Part shown: positions 10,699 to 21,387 of the stretch, piece after piece
Layout: each line of letters begins with the position of its first letter
Numbering within the stretch: position 1 is the first letter of the stretch
NCBI RefSeq assembly: GCF_000499845.2
Contig: NC_023753.2
Location: 16,201,250-16,265,249 of the forward strand
Reading direction: 5' to 3'
Origin: Phaseolus vulgaris
Lineage: Eukaryota; Streptophyta; Magnoliopsida; Fabales; Fabaceae
DNA length: 64,000 nucleotides
Made by a program: the position numbers and the translations under genes
The notes under the pieces: generated by a model
Seen by the model: only the letters and a program-made list of their open reading frames with translations
Databases searched by the model: none
What the model was told of the DNA's origin: nothing

Positions 10699-13600
10699 TT
10701 AACTATAGTACAACTTCAGGTGTGTGGCGTTCCAGGTGCGAGGAATCGCCCCTCCTTCCAGCGTCTCTAAGCGGTAGGCTCCGTTCCCGAGCGCCTCGGT
10801 TATTCTGAACGGTCCAGTCCACTTGGGTGATAGTTTATTCTCCATCTCGTACTGGTGGGCCTTCCTCATCACCAGATCGCCTTCTCTAAACTGCCTTGGC
10901 ATCACCTTTAAGTTGTATCTTCGCTCGATCCTCCTCTTCACCGCCTCAGCCTTCAGCCTCGCCTCTTCCCTGACTTCATCCAGCAGATCCAGGTTCAGCC
11001 TTCTTTCTTCATTCGAGTCTTCCTCTACAAAGTTCTGGAATCTCGGCGAGCTCTCCTGGATCTCCACTGGAATCATGGCGTCACACCCATAGACCAAGCT
11101 AAACGGGGTCTCATGGGTCCCTGACTGCTCGGTGGTGTGGTACGCCCAAACTATACGGGGCACCTCCTCAGCCCAACTTCCCTTGGCTTTCTCAAGCCTT
11201 CTCTTCAAACCTCTCAACAGCACCCGATTAGCTGATTCCACCTGGCCATTTGTTTGAGGGTGCTCGACGGATGCAAACACTTGTTGAATTCCCACCCCTT
11301 CGCAAAGCTTCTTCAACAGGTGGCTTGCAAACTGCGTCCCATTATCTGACACCAGGCGCTTAGGCACTCCAAACCGGCACACGATGTTCTTCCATACAAA
11401 ACCTTCGATCTTGTGTGCGGTGATCTGGGCCACTGGTTCTGCTTCAATCCACTTGGTGAAGTACTCAATCGCCACCACCAAGTACTTCATTTGCCTGATC
11501 GCCAGCGGGAAAGGTCCCAGGATGTCGATTCCCCAAGTATGGAACGGCCAAGGGCTATAGATCGACTTCAACTCCTCGGGAGGTGCCTTGTGCCAATCGG
11601 CGTGCTGCTGGCATTGTTTGCAGCACTGGGCATATTTCTTGCAATCTTCTCTCATAGATGGCCAATAGTAGCCTGCACGGAGAGTCCTCGCGGCCAGAGC
11701 TCGACCCCCGACGTGGCTTCCACATATACCTTCGTGGAGCTCTGCCATAACTCTCGTGCACTTCTCGCCGTGTATACATTCCAGGAGTGGGTGAGTGAAC
11801 CCAAACCTGTACAGATCGCCATCAATCAGTGTATACTTGCTGGAATTTTTCTTTACCTTCCTAGCTTCTGTTGGATCTAGCGGGAGGAGGCCATCTGCCA
11901 AGCACCGCTTGTACTGTGTTATCCAAGTGTCTGGCTCATGGGCGGCGCAGACCTGCATCACGTCCACCTTCTCTCCTCGACATGCTCTAACTCTCGGCGA
12001 TCTCAGGGTTTCTTGCGTCAAAGACTTATGGCTTCTCGCTGCTCTTTCCGTCGACCTGCTTATCTGAAGGACCAGATGATCTGCTACAAATGCCCTCGGC
12101 GTCTTCAGAGTTTCTTGAATCACCGTCCTCTGCCTACCCCCCTTGCCTGAGCTGGCGAGCTTAGCAAGCAAGTCAGCTCGGGCATTCTGCTCTCGGGGCA
12201 CATGCACTACTTCAAAAGAGGCAAAGGAACTCTTCAATTCCTGCACATACGCCAAGTAAGCCGCCATTTGCGGATCTTTAGCCTGGAACTCGCCTGTTAC
12301 CTGCCCTGTGACTAGCAGCGAGTCACTCTTAGCCATCAGCACCCTAGCTCCCATTTCCTTGGCCAGCAAAATCCCGGCGATCAGCGCCTCATACTCTGCT
12401 TGATTGTTGCTGGCTTTAAAGGCAAACCTCAAGGATTGCTCAATCAGCACGCCGTTGGGCCCTTCCAATATGACTCTAGCACCGCTACCCTGCTGGTTCG
12501 ACGATCCATCCACCGAGAGTACCCAACGGAAACTGTCTCCTTCAACCCGCGTCACCTCTGATGAGAGCTCGACCACAAAATCTGCGAAGATTTGCCCCTT
12601 GATCGGGCCTCGAGGTTCATATTTAATGTCAAACTCTGACAACTCCACTGCCCACTTCACCATTCTTCCCGCAACGTCAGGTTTCTTCAAGACCTTCTGG
12701 ATGGGCAGGTCAGTCATCACCAGTATTGTGAAACTGTGGAAGTAGTGGCGCAACCTCCTCGCCGAAAACACCACAGCCAGCGCAGCCTTCTCCAGGGCCT
12801 GATATCTCGTTTCTGGGCCCTGCAACACTTTGCTCACAAAATAAATAGGCTTCTGAGCCTGATCTTGATCCTGGGCGAGCACCGCACTCACCGCCCTCTC
12901 AGTCACAGCGAAATACAACCTGAGAGGGATTCCCGCCAGCGGTTTGCACAGAACCGGCGGGCTCGCCAGATACTCTTTTAGCTTGACGAAAGCTTCCTCG
13001 CATTCTTTCATCCAAGCGAACTTGTTATTGCGCCGCAGGCATTGGAAATAGGGATGCCCCTTTTCTCCGCTAGCTGACACGAAGCGAGATAGGGCTGCCA
13101 TCCGACCTGTCAGCTGCTGGACTTCTTTCACTGTAGCCGGGCTTCTCATCGCCAAGATGGCGGCGCACTTGTCTGGGTTAGCTTCTATCCCCCTTTCAGT
13201 CAAGAGAAAACCCAAAAACTTTCCAGCCTCCACGCCGAAAATGCATTTCTCTGGGTTGAGCTTTAACTTGAACTTGGCGATCGTCGTGAACAATTCTTCC
13301 AAGTCTGCAACGTGCTTGCTTTTCTCCTGCGAGGTCACGACCATGTCATCGACGTAGGCTTGCACGTTCCTTCCCAGCATCGGTGCAAGTACTCGATCCA
13401 TCAACCTCTTGTACGTGGCCCCCGCGTTCTTCAGCCCAAACGGCATCACCTTATAGCAGTAGCACGACCTCTCCGTCATGAAGGCTGTTTTTTCTTCATC
13501 CATGGGATGCATCTTGATCTGATTATAGCCCGAGAAGGCATCCAGGAAACTCAGCAGCTTGCACCCTGCAGCACTATCAACTAGGGCATCAATGCTTGGT

Positions 13601-14139
13601 AGAGGATACGAATCCTTTGGGCAAGCTTTGTTCAGATCGGTGAAGTCGACGCACATGCGCCATTTCCCGTTACTCTTCTTCACCAGTACGACGTTTGCCA
13701 ACCATTCAGGGTACTGGACTTCCCTGATGTGGCCTGCAGCGAGGAGTTTCTGTGTTTCGTCCCTGATCGCCTGCCTCCTCTCTTTGTTGATTTTCCTTCT
13801 CCTTTGTCGCACCGGTCTCACCATGTTGTCCATCGCCAGATGATGGCACAAGAAGTTGGGATCGATCCCGGGCATGTCCGATGCGGACCAAGCAAACGCG
13901 TCCAGATGCCGCTCAATCACCTTGGCGATCTGGTCCTGGAGATCGACCTCCAGAGATCTTCCGAGCTTGAAAACTTTCCCTCCGATCTCCTTCTCGAGCC
14001 ACTGCTCGACAGGTTTGGGCCTGGATTCTCTGGCGATCACCGCCTTGGCGATTCCCAGTTCTCTCGCTTCCTCGGGGCGATTCCGCGCCTCTTCCTCCTC
14101 CAGGCCAGCATTCCTCTCCCCCAGCTCAGCGTCTATCAT
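10699..14139 (-). pseudogene. pol: T1 pol: RT, RNase H, second RNase H, integrase
   Basis: A 1146-codon open frame encoding the enzymes for cDNA synthesis and integration. Domains in order: RT with PFGLKNAG (about 231) and catalytic YVDDM (about 260); RNase H (about 400-490); a second RNase H of archaeal type (from about 535, SVDGSSNQQGSG, ending near 660), the hallmark of Tat; integrase with HHCC zinc finger (His near 797, CKQC near 840) and the D, D, E residues near 870, 932 and 965 (GIDILG, SDNGTQF, NGQVESAN). The frame itself looks intact. It is cut off from gag-protease by a 1-nt deletion near 14166-14172 relative to T3, where gag and pol share one frame. A programmed frameshift is possible but less likely. 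Confidence 0.9.
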
Positions 14140-14141
14140 CT

Positions 14142-16151
14142 CTACATCCCTTCCAGCGGCCTCCTCGTTACCGGCGGTCTGGGCTTCACACCGGGAGGTG
14201 GGGTGGTTGTTACATAACTCACCGATCTTTTGTTTTTCAGGCTATTCTCATAGCACCTTTTCGCTTCTTTCTGATCCGACTTGATCGTGATCACCACCCC
14301 CTCCATGGACGGCAGCTTCACCTTCATGTGCCGAGTCGATGGAATGGCGCCTATCCTGTTAAGAGTGGGCCTACCCAACAGGATGTTGTATGCCGAAGGG
14401 GCGTTTACGATGAGGTACTTGATTTTCTCCGTCCTCGACCCAGCCTCATCTGTAAACGTGGTTCTCAGCTCAATGTACCCCCTGACCTCCACCTGGTCAC
14501 CAGCGAACCCATATAAGCACCCTCCATAGGGCCTTAGCTGGTCAAGGGGCAATTCCAGCTGCGTGAAAGTCGGCCAGAACATCACGTCTGCCGAGCTTCC
14601 TTGGTCCACCAGAACTCGGTGGACCTTCCTCCCTGCTGTTATCAACGAAATAACTATGGGATCGTTGTCATGAGGCACAACGTCCCGAAGATCCTGCTTT
14701 GTGAACGTAATGTCCACCTCCGGCGAGTGATCTTCAAACATGTCCACTGCCATCACCGATCGCGCATACTTTTTCCTCTGCGATGCGGTGCATCCACCAC
14801 CTGAGAAACCCCCTGCAATGGTGTGGATCTCCCCGTGGATTGGCATTTCGTGTTGCTGGGCTTCTCCACCTGCTGGCTGGGAACTCGATGCTCCCCCCGT
14901 CCTCCTGTCCAGCAGATAGTCATTTAGGAACCCGCTCTTAACCAGATCGTCGAGCTGGTATCCTAAAGTCAAACACGAGTCCAGGTTGTGGCCAAAACAC
15001 TGGTGGAACTCGCACCAGGCGTCCGGCTTTGACCCCAGCACCTTGTCGCCCACCTTCTCAGGCGCCTTCAACCTAGCAGATATGTTAGGGATAGCGATCA
15101 GGTCCGCTAGTCCCATGACAAATTTGTGCTTAGGCGGGCGATTGTATTCCCGGCGTGCTGGTTGTTGGCGTGCTGGTTTTTGGCGCGCTTGGCTTCTTCC
15201 CTTATTTCTCCCATCGTAAGGATAGCGAGCCCTTTGGTCTTTCCTGGCCGCCGCTGCCGTTTCCAGCACCCTCTGCGGCTGGATCCTGGTCTGGGCGCGT
15301 GGTCTGGCGGGAGCCACGCTGCCTCTCTTCTCGGCGACTTCACTCTCGTCGGCGATGTGGGCCACCGCAAGTCGCCTGACTTCAGCAAACGTCGCTGGAT
15401 GAGCCCTGATCAAGGCCTCGCAGAATGGCCCTGCCTGCACGCCCTTCTTGAAGGCATAGACCAGCATTTCTTCATCCTTGGCCGGCGATCTGACCATCTG
15501 CGCGCCGAAGCGATTGAGGTAGTCTCTGAGGGACTCCCCATGGTACTGCCTTATATCAAACAGATCATAGGACACCCTCGGCAGTGCCTTATTCACAATG
15601 TACTGCTCGACAAAGATTTTCGAGAATTGTTGAAAATTGGTTATGTGGCCGTTAGGCAGGCTCACAAACCACTCCATCGCCGTTCCCTGGAGCGTACTCA
15701 CGAACATCTTGCAGTAGACGGCGTCTGACCCTCCCGACAGCATCATCTGCGTGTGGAACGTGGTCAGATGAGCCTCTGGATCCTCCACACCAGTAAAAAC
15801 AGCTTTAACCGGAACCACGCTCGTGGGAATAGGCGTGTCGGTAATCGCCTGAACAAAAGGCATTGGGAAAACACGAGGTGGCGTAGACGGTGCCACCTCT
15901 TCAGCAGAAGAACGTCCCTGCTGCTCCTGAAGAGCTCGACGCAGCTCCTCAGTTACCTTGCTGAGCTCCTCGTTCCTGGCGCGAGAGGCGACCAGGTCCT
16001 CATGTATCCTTGCCTGCTCGACGCGCGAGGCTTCCACAGTTGCCTGCAACGAGCGCATCATCTCTGCCATCTGCGCCATGGTCATGGCGGCGTCGCCTTC
16101 AGCTGCGACAGGCGCCACGGGACTGGAACGATTGCTTCTCATTTTTCTCAT
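14142..16151 (-). CDS. gag: T1 gag-protease
   Basis: Open frame of about 669 residues from the Met at 16151, chosen because T3 has the matching Met at 50427 in the same context; the open frame extends 16 codons further upstream. Gag core near residues 120-230 (AMEWFVSLP), a single knuckle-like motif CEFHQCFGHNLDSC near 377, and aspartic protease with VDQGSSADV near 513 and LLGRPTL near 600. Gag would package the RNA and protease would cut the polyprotein. It ends early, in a short wrong-frame tail, because of the 1-nt deletion before pol. The coding sequence is otherwise clean, consistent with recent insertion. Confidence 0.85.
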   Translation of the reverse strand: MRKMRSNRSSPVAPVAAEGDAAMTMAQMAEMMRSLQATVEASRVEQARIHEDLVASRARNEELSKVTEELRRALQEQQGRSSAEEVAPSTPPRVFPMPFVQAITDTPIPTSVVPVKAVFTGVEDPEAHLTTFHTQMMLSGGSDAVYCKMFVSTLQGTAMEWFVSLPNGHITNFQQFSKIFVEQYIVNKALPRVSYDLFDIRQYHGESLRDYLNRFGAQMVRSPAKDEEMLVYAFKKGVQAGPFCEALIRAHPATFAEVRRLAVAHIADESEVAEKRGSVAPARPRAQTRIQPQRVLETAAAARKDQRARYPYDGRNKGRSQARQKPARQQPARREYNRPPKHKFVMGLADLIAIPNISARLKAPEKVGDKVLGSKPDAWCEFHQCFGHNLDSCLTLGYQLDDLVKSGFLNDYLLDRRTGGASSSQPAGGEAQQHEMPIHGEIHTIAGGFSGGGCTASQRKKYARSVMAVDMFEDHSPEVDITFTKQDLRDVVPHDNDPIVISLITAGRKVHRVLVDQGSSADVMFWPTFTQLELPLDQLRPYGGCLYGFAGDQVEVRGYIELRTTFTDEAGSRTEKIKYLIVNAPSAYNILLGRPTLNRIGAIPSTRHMKVKLPSMEGVVITIKSDQKEAKRCYENSLKNKRSVSYVTTTPPPGVKPRPPVTRRPLEGM

Positions 16152-16495
16152 TAACTTCAGCGAACCACAGAAATACAGCAAACAACACTTCAACCACAAT
16201 CGAATCAGCGATCGATCGGAGAAAACTCAAGAAACTGCGCAAGAACCCAAGAACACCGCAAACCTTCGAAGAAAACCACAGCTTCACCAAAAAACACCGT
16301 TTCCCCGCGAATCAACCAAGCAAACGAAAGAACTCGAATCCACCGATCGAAAAGCCAAACGAACGGTTCAAAACGCAAACTTCACCGAACGAAACTCAAA
16401 GAAACTACGAACGGCGGTTGCACCAGCACACAACCACGCCGAAAACCTCGAAAACTTCCACGAACTCACGCTGTGGATGGGAGCAAGCTTTACAC
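16152..16495 (-). other. T1 leader between primer site and gag
   Basis: About 340 nt of untranslated leader, homologous to T3 at 50085-50426. It probably contains the packaging signal, but I cannot point to a specific structure. Confidence 0.6.
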
Positions 16496-16513
16496 GGCCC
16501 CACGGTGGGCGCC
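16496..16513 (-). other. Primer-binding site of T1
   Basis: Minus strand reads GGCGCCCACCGTGGGGCC just inside the 5' LTR. The same core occurs in T2 (33224-33241) and T3 (50066-50084), so the two Tat families share one tRNA primer. I do not name the tRNA. Confidence 0.75.
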
Positions 16514-16516
16514 TGA

Positions 16517-17294
16517 TGATCCTGCCTGTTGACCGGAGCGCTGGAGAATGCCTCGTCAAAGGATCGACGTGCGCACCGCTTCTCACCTCCGTTCCTCCTC
16601 GGGATCTATCTCAAGAACCTGCAAAGAAACGATACGGCGCCGCTGCGGCCGATCGCACTCCGACGCTCAAGTCAGTGACGGTATCACCAAATACTAAGAA
16701 CGAGAACCGTGCAAATCCTCTCTCACTCGCAAGCGTAAAGTGTATGAACTGAACGTGCGTACCTCAGAAAGTCTGTTAAGAACTCTTATATACCTGGTGG
16801 TTTTCTCTCTCCTGGCAGTTACAGACTTGGACACGTGGCTCGCATCCAACTGTACACGTGCCATCATCTGGAGGCTCCCTGACTTGGCGCTGCTTCTACT
16901 CTTATTTTGGCTAAGTTACTTATGCATGGTACTGCCCAGTGCATAGCTAACTTAGGAGTGCGATCTCTACTGAAACTGGCGAGTTAGGGCCTTCATACAC
17001 CTTCCCTATGGTCTCGCCGGCCGCCTTCATAATCTGCTTCTCCTTCGTCTTCGGCGATGTGCTTATTCTGGCGATCTCCGACTGCTTGGTCGCCTGAGTC
17101 TACATCTGGCGACTTCATCTTCAACCTGGCGATCGCCTATTCTGGTAAACTGGAAATCGGAACACGCCAACTTAACAATCGGCGACCACACGTGCCTCCC
17201 GACTTCCTTCCTATCTGCCAACCTGGCGCCTTGTCAACATGCCTACACTGTAGCAGGATGCCACGTCATCACACCCGTCCACCAGGGCGGTACA
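16517..17294 (-). repeat. 5' LTR of T1
   Basis: 778 bp, TGATCC to GGTACA on the plus strand, nearly identical to 5261-6038. TATA box as TTATATA within 16785-16792, read as TATATAAG on the minus strand, so gag-pol transcription starts here and runs leftward. Confidence 0.95.
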
Positions 17295-17299
17295 AGGTG

Positions 17300-17449
17300 T
17301 AAGAGCTTTGTCATCTTTCACTTAAAGTGTGGCTACCAAGTGTATACCTTTGTTTTTAGAATGCAAATCCTTTTTGAGTGCATTACAATTCTTCCCTCCT
17401 TTACTAAATAGCCGAGTGATACACATGAGGAGTGGATAAGATTGATATT
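17300..17449 (+). other. A2 leader continued after T1
   Basis: Continues the A2 leader across the T1 insertion; the stretch with TTTGTCATCTTTCACTTAA matches the A3 leader near 20130 on the other strand. It fades out before the LINE RT scrap. No gene. Confidence 0.5.
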
Positions 17450-17515
17450 TTCAAAAGAATGATCCTAGTGGGTTTTTCTCCCTATAGTAGAGGTGTCAAA
17501 CAAGGTGATCCATTT
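17450..17515 (+). pseudogene. LINE reverse transcriptase fragment
   Basis: Reads SRGVKQGDP, the conserved block before the catalytic motif in plant L1-type LINE reverse transcriptase. About 20 codons survive. With the endonuclease scrap at 3357-3462 it brackets A2, which suggests one LINE copy was split and partly deleted. Confidence 0.5.
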
Positions 17516-17660
17516 GCTAAAATTAGTGGCCTAAACAAGAGGGGGGTGAATTGTTTTTGAAAGATTTTCGCAAAGATTGAAGGTGTTGAAAACCATTTAG
17601 CCTTGAAACATTGGTTAGGAAGATTGGAAGCAAAAAAATAAGCTTAAAAGACTCTCATCT

Positions 17661-18294
17661 GAGGGAGAATTAATTGTTGTCTGCTCCTCCATTTTTTATT
17701 TAGTTTTATAAACATTGTACAGAGTAGTGTAGGGTTTATTTTGGGCTTGTATTTGGGCCATTTTTATGGGTCATGTTTTGGGACCAATTAGAGTAGGGTG
17801 TAAATAGAAAAAGAAAGAGTCTAGCTAGAGTTACAATTGGGCCTCCTTGGACCCAATGCAACTTTAGACCATCTAGGGTGCACAAATAAATTACTAGAGT
17901 GCAAATAGAAAGCATGGAGTGGCAAGGAAGGCATGAAGGTTCACATGTCATCTCCTTAATGGAGAGGATTCCCACCAACGACAAAGGACATTTGTCTTCA
18001 TGGGAATGGAGAGGATTCTCTCCAATTAGAGGTGGACACTTGTCAACCTCTAATTTGAGAGGATTTGCTCAAATTAGAGAGAGTCACTTGTCCTTCTATG
18101 AGTGAAGAGTTTTTAGGGTTAAAGCTTGCACCTTGGCTGCCCATAGCACTATAAATACATGTGCTAGCCCCCTAATAAATTATATTTGAATTGATAATGA
18201 AATGCTGCCCAAGTTGCTAGCTCTTTGTCTTCAAATTCTCACTCTCAAGTTTGCACTTCTATTAGTGTTTTGCTTGAATCTTCTTAGAAGTTGG
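17661..18294 (+). mobile_element. LTR-like insertion in the copia LTR
   Basis: 634 bp bounded by CATCT (17656-17660 and 18295-18299), which could be a 5-bp target duplication. It contains TATAAATA near 18151 followed by a polyadenylation-like tail, so it may be a solo LTR. The ends do not read TG and CA, so the class is uncertain and the duplication may be chance. Confidence 0.35.
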
Positions 18295-18668
18295 CATCTC
18301 TTCTTAGTCATTTCAAGATAACGTTAAACAACCTTTATATAACCTCAATCGTGTGGTCAAAGTTATTAGATGAAAAACCAAAAGTAGTTGGAATCGATTG
18401 AAAAATATTTCTCTTAAGGTTTTCTTAAAACAACCAATTGATTTATCGAAACAACCAGTCAATTTTGTTTGAAAGTAAAGACAAAACAAATCTAAGCTTT
18501 TCCAAACCATTTTTAAAACCACTAAGTGTCAAACAACAAGTTGATTCGACATTTCAACAAGTGGAAATTTCACACCCTTTTAGAAAACCCATCTTCTGAA
18601 AAAGGTAAAGATTCAAATGAATTAGGATCATCTTAAAGAGTGAATTAACAAGTTAAAAACTACTAGAC

Positions 18669-18688
18669 AACACACACACACACACACG
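18669..18688. repeat. (CA)n microsatellite
   Basis: Short perfect CA dinucleotide run of about ten repeats inside the copia LTR. Confidence 0.9.
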
Positions 18689-18752
18689 ACAAGAAGCAAG
18701 GTCTTCAAGCTTTCCACATGGATTTGGAGATATCAAAGAATCTTGTTCAACA

Positions 18753-19326
18753 ATCTCCCCCTATTTGATGAAGATAAATCCCTAGTTTGTTTGTATTGTA
18801 GTTTTTTAACTTGAAAGGTCCTGCAAAATAGAATTTGTACACATACAAAGCAAGTATAGCAGCAGGATAACAAGGCACACAAAACCAATTTTCTGCATAA
18901 GCCATAAGCAGAGAAACCAGTCAAAAAACCAATCAACTAGTGGCAAAAAATCAGTGTTGTGTGTAACAGAATTATGGTGTGTAGCAGAGCTATAGCAACA
19001 GAGGAATTAAACCATTTAAAGCACCATAGAGTAGCAAAAATTACAACAAAGAAACCACAATTTCTCCCTTATTTGTCTTAACAAATAGGCTAAGAGAATG
19101 GATGAAAACAAAATGAAAGAAAAATAGTTCAGCAACACAAAAAGAAACTGAAAGTGATACATAAACCCCGTTAATCATCTTTGCCTTATTGGAACTCAAA
19201 AAGCTGGGTTTGGACAACTTCAATTTGTTCATCAAGGTGCTGGAACCTGGCAACACAAAACTCATAGTAATTCCTTTGATCAATAGCCATGTTATCCAAG
19301 CGATTGATCATCAACCTTTCAAATGG
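18753..19326. other. Polypurine tract and unrecognised copia-flank sequence
   Basis: Begins with the copia polypurine tract (18753-18771) and continues AT-rich. From about 19180 the minus strand has a short coding-like stretch (ending near 19326) with a helical, Gln-rich look (DEQIEVVQTQL), but no family I recognise. No intact gene. Confidence 0.4.
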
Positions 19327-19575
19327 TCACATTGGAATCTCACGATCAATGAGTGACTCATATCCTACAAGTGCATGTATACCATATTCATCTGCATTTG
19401 CAGCACTAGGACCAACCCCATAGGTTTCCCCAGTAGCTTGTTCACTTCGAATCTCAATGATCACCTTGTCCAACTTGGTGTTCATTTGCTCTAGCATCTC
19501 TAGTATTTGGGGCAACTTGCTCTTCCTCATCTGCTCCAGCTTGGTTTTCACAAGAAGGACCCCCTTGTTGTTCAT
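19327..19575 (-). pseudogene. Unrecognised retroelement coding remnant
   Basis: 82 open codons on the minus strand, helix-rich (KLPQILEMLEQMNTKLDKV). The frame appears to continue beyond its stop into 19180-19326 with a similar Gln/Glu-rich composition. It looks like part of a gag or gag-adjacent protein. It is not obviously continuous with the A3 gag start to its right. Function unknown. Confidence 0.35.
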
Positions 19576-19585
19576 CTTTACTCAT

Positions 19586-19976
19586 CTATTTGTTGCCAAC
19601 CTTAATGAATCCCATTTTTCTAAGAGATCCATTGTTAATTTCATGAGATGGCTTCACCACCTCAGACAATTCTTCCTCAAGGTAAACTTCAAAATATTGA
19701 AGACGCCATTCTTCAAAATTGTTCATTCTCCATTCTTCCTCTTCTTTTTGGTTGCCATATTGGTGATAACTCCTTGAGTCACGTCTTCGATTCCATCTTC
19801 TTCCTCTTGGGGGGTCTATCATGGGCCGATTCAAGTCTTTGGAGCCTTTCCTCCATTTGTCTCATTTCTTCATCCTTTTGTGCTAAGGACCTTTTGGCCG
19901 CTACAAACTCACCCATAAGGAATGCTTTTTGGGGAGATTGGGGTTTAGAAGGTTCTCCTCAAGAAAGATGAGCCAT
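19586..19976 (-). pseudogene. gag: gag N-terminus of element A3 (broken)
   Basis: Starts at the ATG at 19976 and parallels the A1 gag: a basic start, then AKRSLAQKDEEMRQMEERLQ, which matches A1's AKRSLAHKEEEMRQ. An in-frame TGA follows five codons after the start, and homology ends near 19590. It shows that A3 belongs to the same gag lineage as A1 and T5. The rest of A3's gag and pol is missing, probably deleted. Confidence 0.65.
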
Positions 19977-20503
19977 AATTCACAAGTGACAAACAATTAG
20001 TGAAATAGAAGTTAGTAAGAAAAACACTCTCAAGTTTGCGCCACGTGTGGAGAGAACACTCAAAGAATATTTTTTCTCCACTTCACAAAGGTCTTTCTTG
20101 AGGTTGAGAATTCTCAAATGAAAAATGTCATAGCCTTAAGCACTTGATCCTAATGGAAACCACCACAAAACTTATGAAAAAGAAAATAAAAGACAAACAA
20201 GAAAAGCTTAAGCAAGGAAAGCTAAACCAATTTTAAGAAAGAGACTATGACAAAACTTGAAAAGGAAGACAAGCAAGAAAAAAGGCACACAAAAAGACTC
20301 TAAGATACTTACTAAACTTTTAACAATGAAACTTTTTCCTTAGAAATTTTTAAAGCAAAAGGATAAAAATTCCACAATGGTTGAAATCAATTTGCCAATT
20401 AAGTTGAATCCAAAATTTTGAAAATGTTTTTCTTTAAGAATTGACACCACAATTTGCGTTTCCACTTTTTTTTTTATACTAGTTTTGAATTCTGGAAATG
20501 AAA
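19977..20503 (-). other. Leader of A3, proximal part
   Basis: Untranslated leader of A3, continued on the far side of T5 at 41372-41850. Homologous by eye to the A2 leader. The last five bases, TGAAA (20499-20503), are one copy of the T5 target duplication. No gene. Confidence 0.6.
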
Positions 20504-21387
20504 TGATGTGATTCCAATAGCCTCATAGAGAAAGGTTCTTGACCTTCTTAGGAATCACCTTGAGTTGGACATTATAGAGGCACTTTTCTTAGAGTTGGAT
20601 CATTGTTCTAAGACAAGAACTCACCAAAAACTAGTACCAAATCCCAAACTCATTTGGATGTTCCAATTATAGTCAAATTGAACCATTAAAGTGGAAGAAA
20701 ATGCAATTGCACCGAACATATTACTTAAGGAATGAATTGAACCGAACAAAAGAGCTAGAAAAACAAAGGAACAAGATGAATGGACAAAATTATAAAACTG
20801 CCGAACCAAAAACTCATAAAAACAGCAAGAACACCAAGCCAAAACTCAAGAACACAAGCTAACAAAAACAATTGAAAGAGGAGAAAGGAAGGAGAGAAGA
20901 ATTACTCATGAAGATGGAAGGATGATGGATGATCTCGCCACTAGAAGTGTGGAATGCTCCTAGAAGAGAGTGCTGCCGCCACTTGAGGACTCCATGGATC
21001 CATCAAGATAAGACTAGAGAAGAAGGCTCAAAAGCTCTCCAATGATCACTCAAAATTTGAGTAGAGTTTTCTTAGATTAATTCCAATCTGAAAAATACAA
21101 GGAGAGCACCTCTATTTATAGCCTAAGGTGCTGAAAAACAAAGCTAAGAGAATTCAAAATTCCCTCCTAAAACTATTCAAAACCGGCGCCTAATCCATGC
21201 ATGGGGAAGGTGTGACTCCTTCCTTCACTTTGGCACCTCCTATGCTACTTCTACACCTATCTACTAACACACCCCCCCTAAAGCTCCTAACTAAAGCCTA
21301 AAAGATGCTATAACAATAGAGGTTTCTAAAGTTTCCCTCTAAGCACCTTCAACTAAAGAAATTACAAAAAGAGAAAATAAATGTCCT
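20504..21387 (-). repeat. T5 3' LTR, distal piece
   Basis: 884 bp matching 40340-41225 almost exactly. Cut at GTCCT (21383-21387) by insertion of T2; the other 141 bp are at 34472-34612. Together they equal the intact 5' LTR length. Confidence 0.95.

Larger units (their letters stand above)
5261..17294 (-). mobile_element. T1: full-length Ty3/gypsy Tat retrotransposon
   Basis: A 12,034-bp element with two 778-bp LTRs, gag-protease and pol on the minus strand and one spliced gene on the plus strand. It is flanked by the 5-bp duplication AGGTG (5256-5260 and 17295-17299). The LTRs differ at only about two sites by eye, so the insertion is recent. It interrupts the leader of A2. It is the same family as T3 (49271-61335) in opposite orientation. 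A 1-nt deletion between protease and pol is the main break. The Tat assignment rests on the second RNase H, the gag-to-pol order and the antisense gene. Confidence 0.95.
17527..18752 (-). repeat. Ty1/copia-type LTR, minus strand, with nested insert
   Basis: The right edge is diagnostic: the minus strand shows a GGGGGAGAT polypurine tract followed by TGTTGAACAAG, the usual copia 3' LTR junction. The left end on the minus strand is CAATTCACCCCCCC then CTTGTTTAGGCCA, typical of a copia U5. A TATA-like GGTTATATAAAGG (minus, about 18335-18347) fits a promoter. Another sequence is inserted at 17661-18294. The internal copia genes to the right are not recognisable. Confidence 0.55.

Noticed and set aside
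14142..14172. Programmed frameshift between T1 gag-protease and pol
   Set aside because: T3 has gag and pol in one frame and T1 lacks one base there; no slippery site is evident. Deletion is simpler.
13729..14284. Long open frames on the plus strand opposite the T1 pol and gag (also 15126-16154, 11413-11880 and others)
   Set aside because: They are shadows of the high-GC pol and gag frames; they have no known domain and are mirrored in T3 opposite its pol.
17661..18294. Confident call of a solo LTR
   Set aside because: The termini are not TG and CA and the CATCT flanks could be chance; kept only as a low-confidence insertion.
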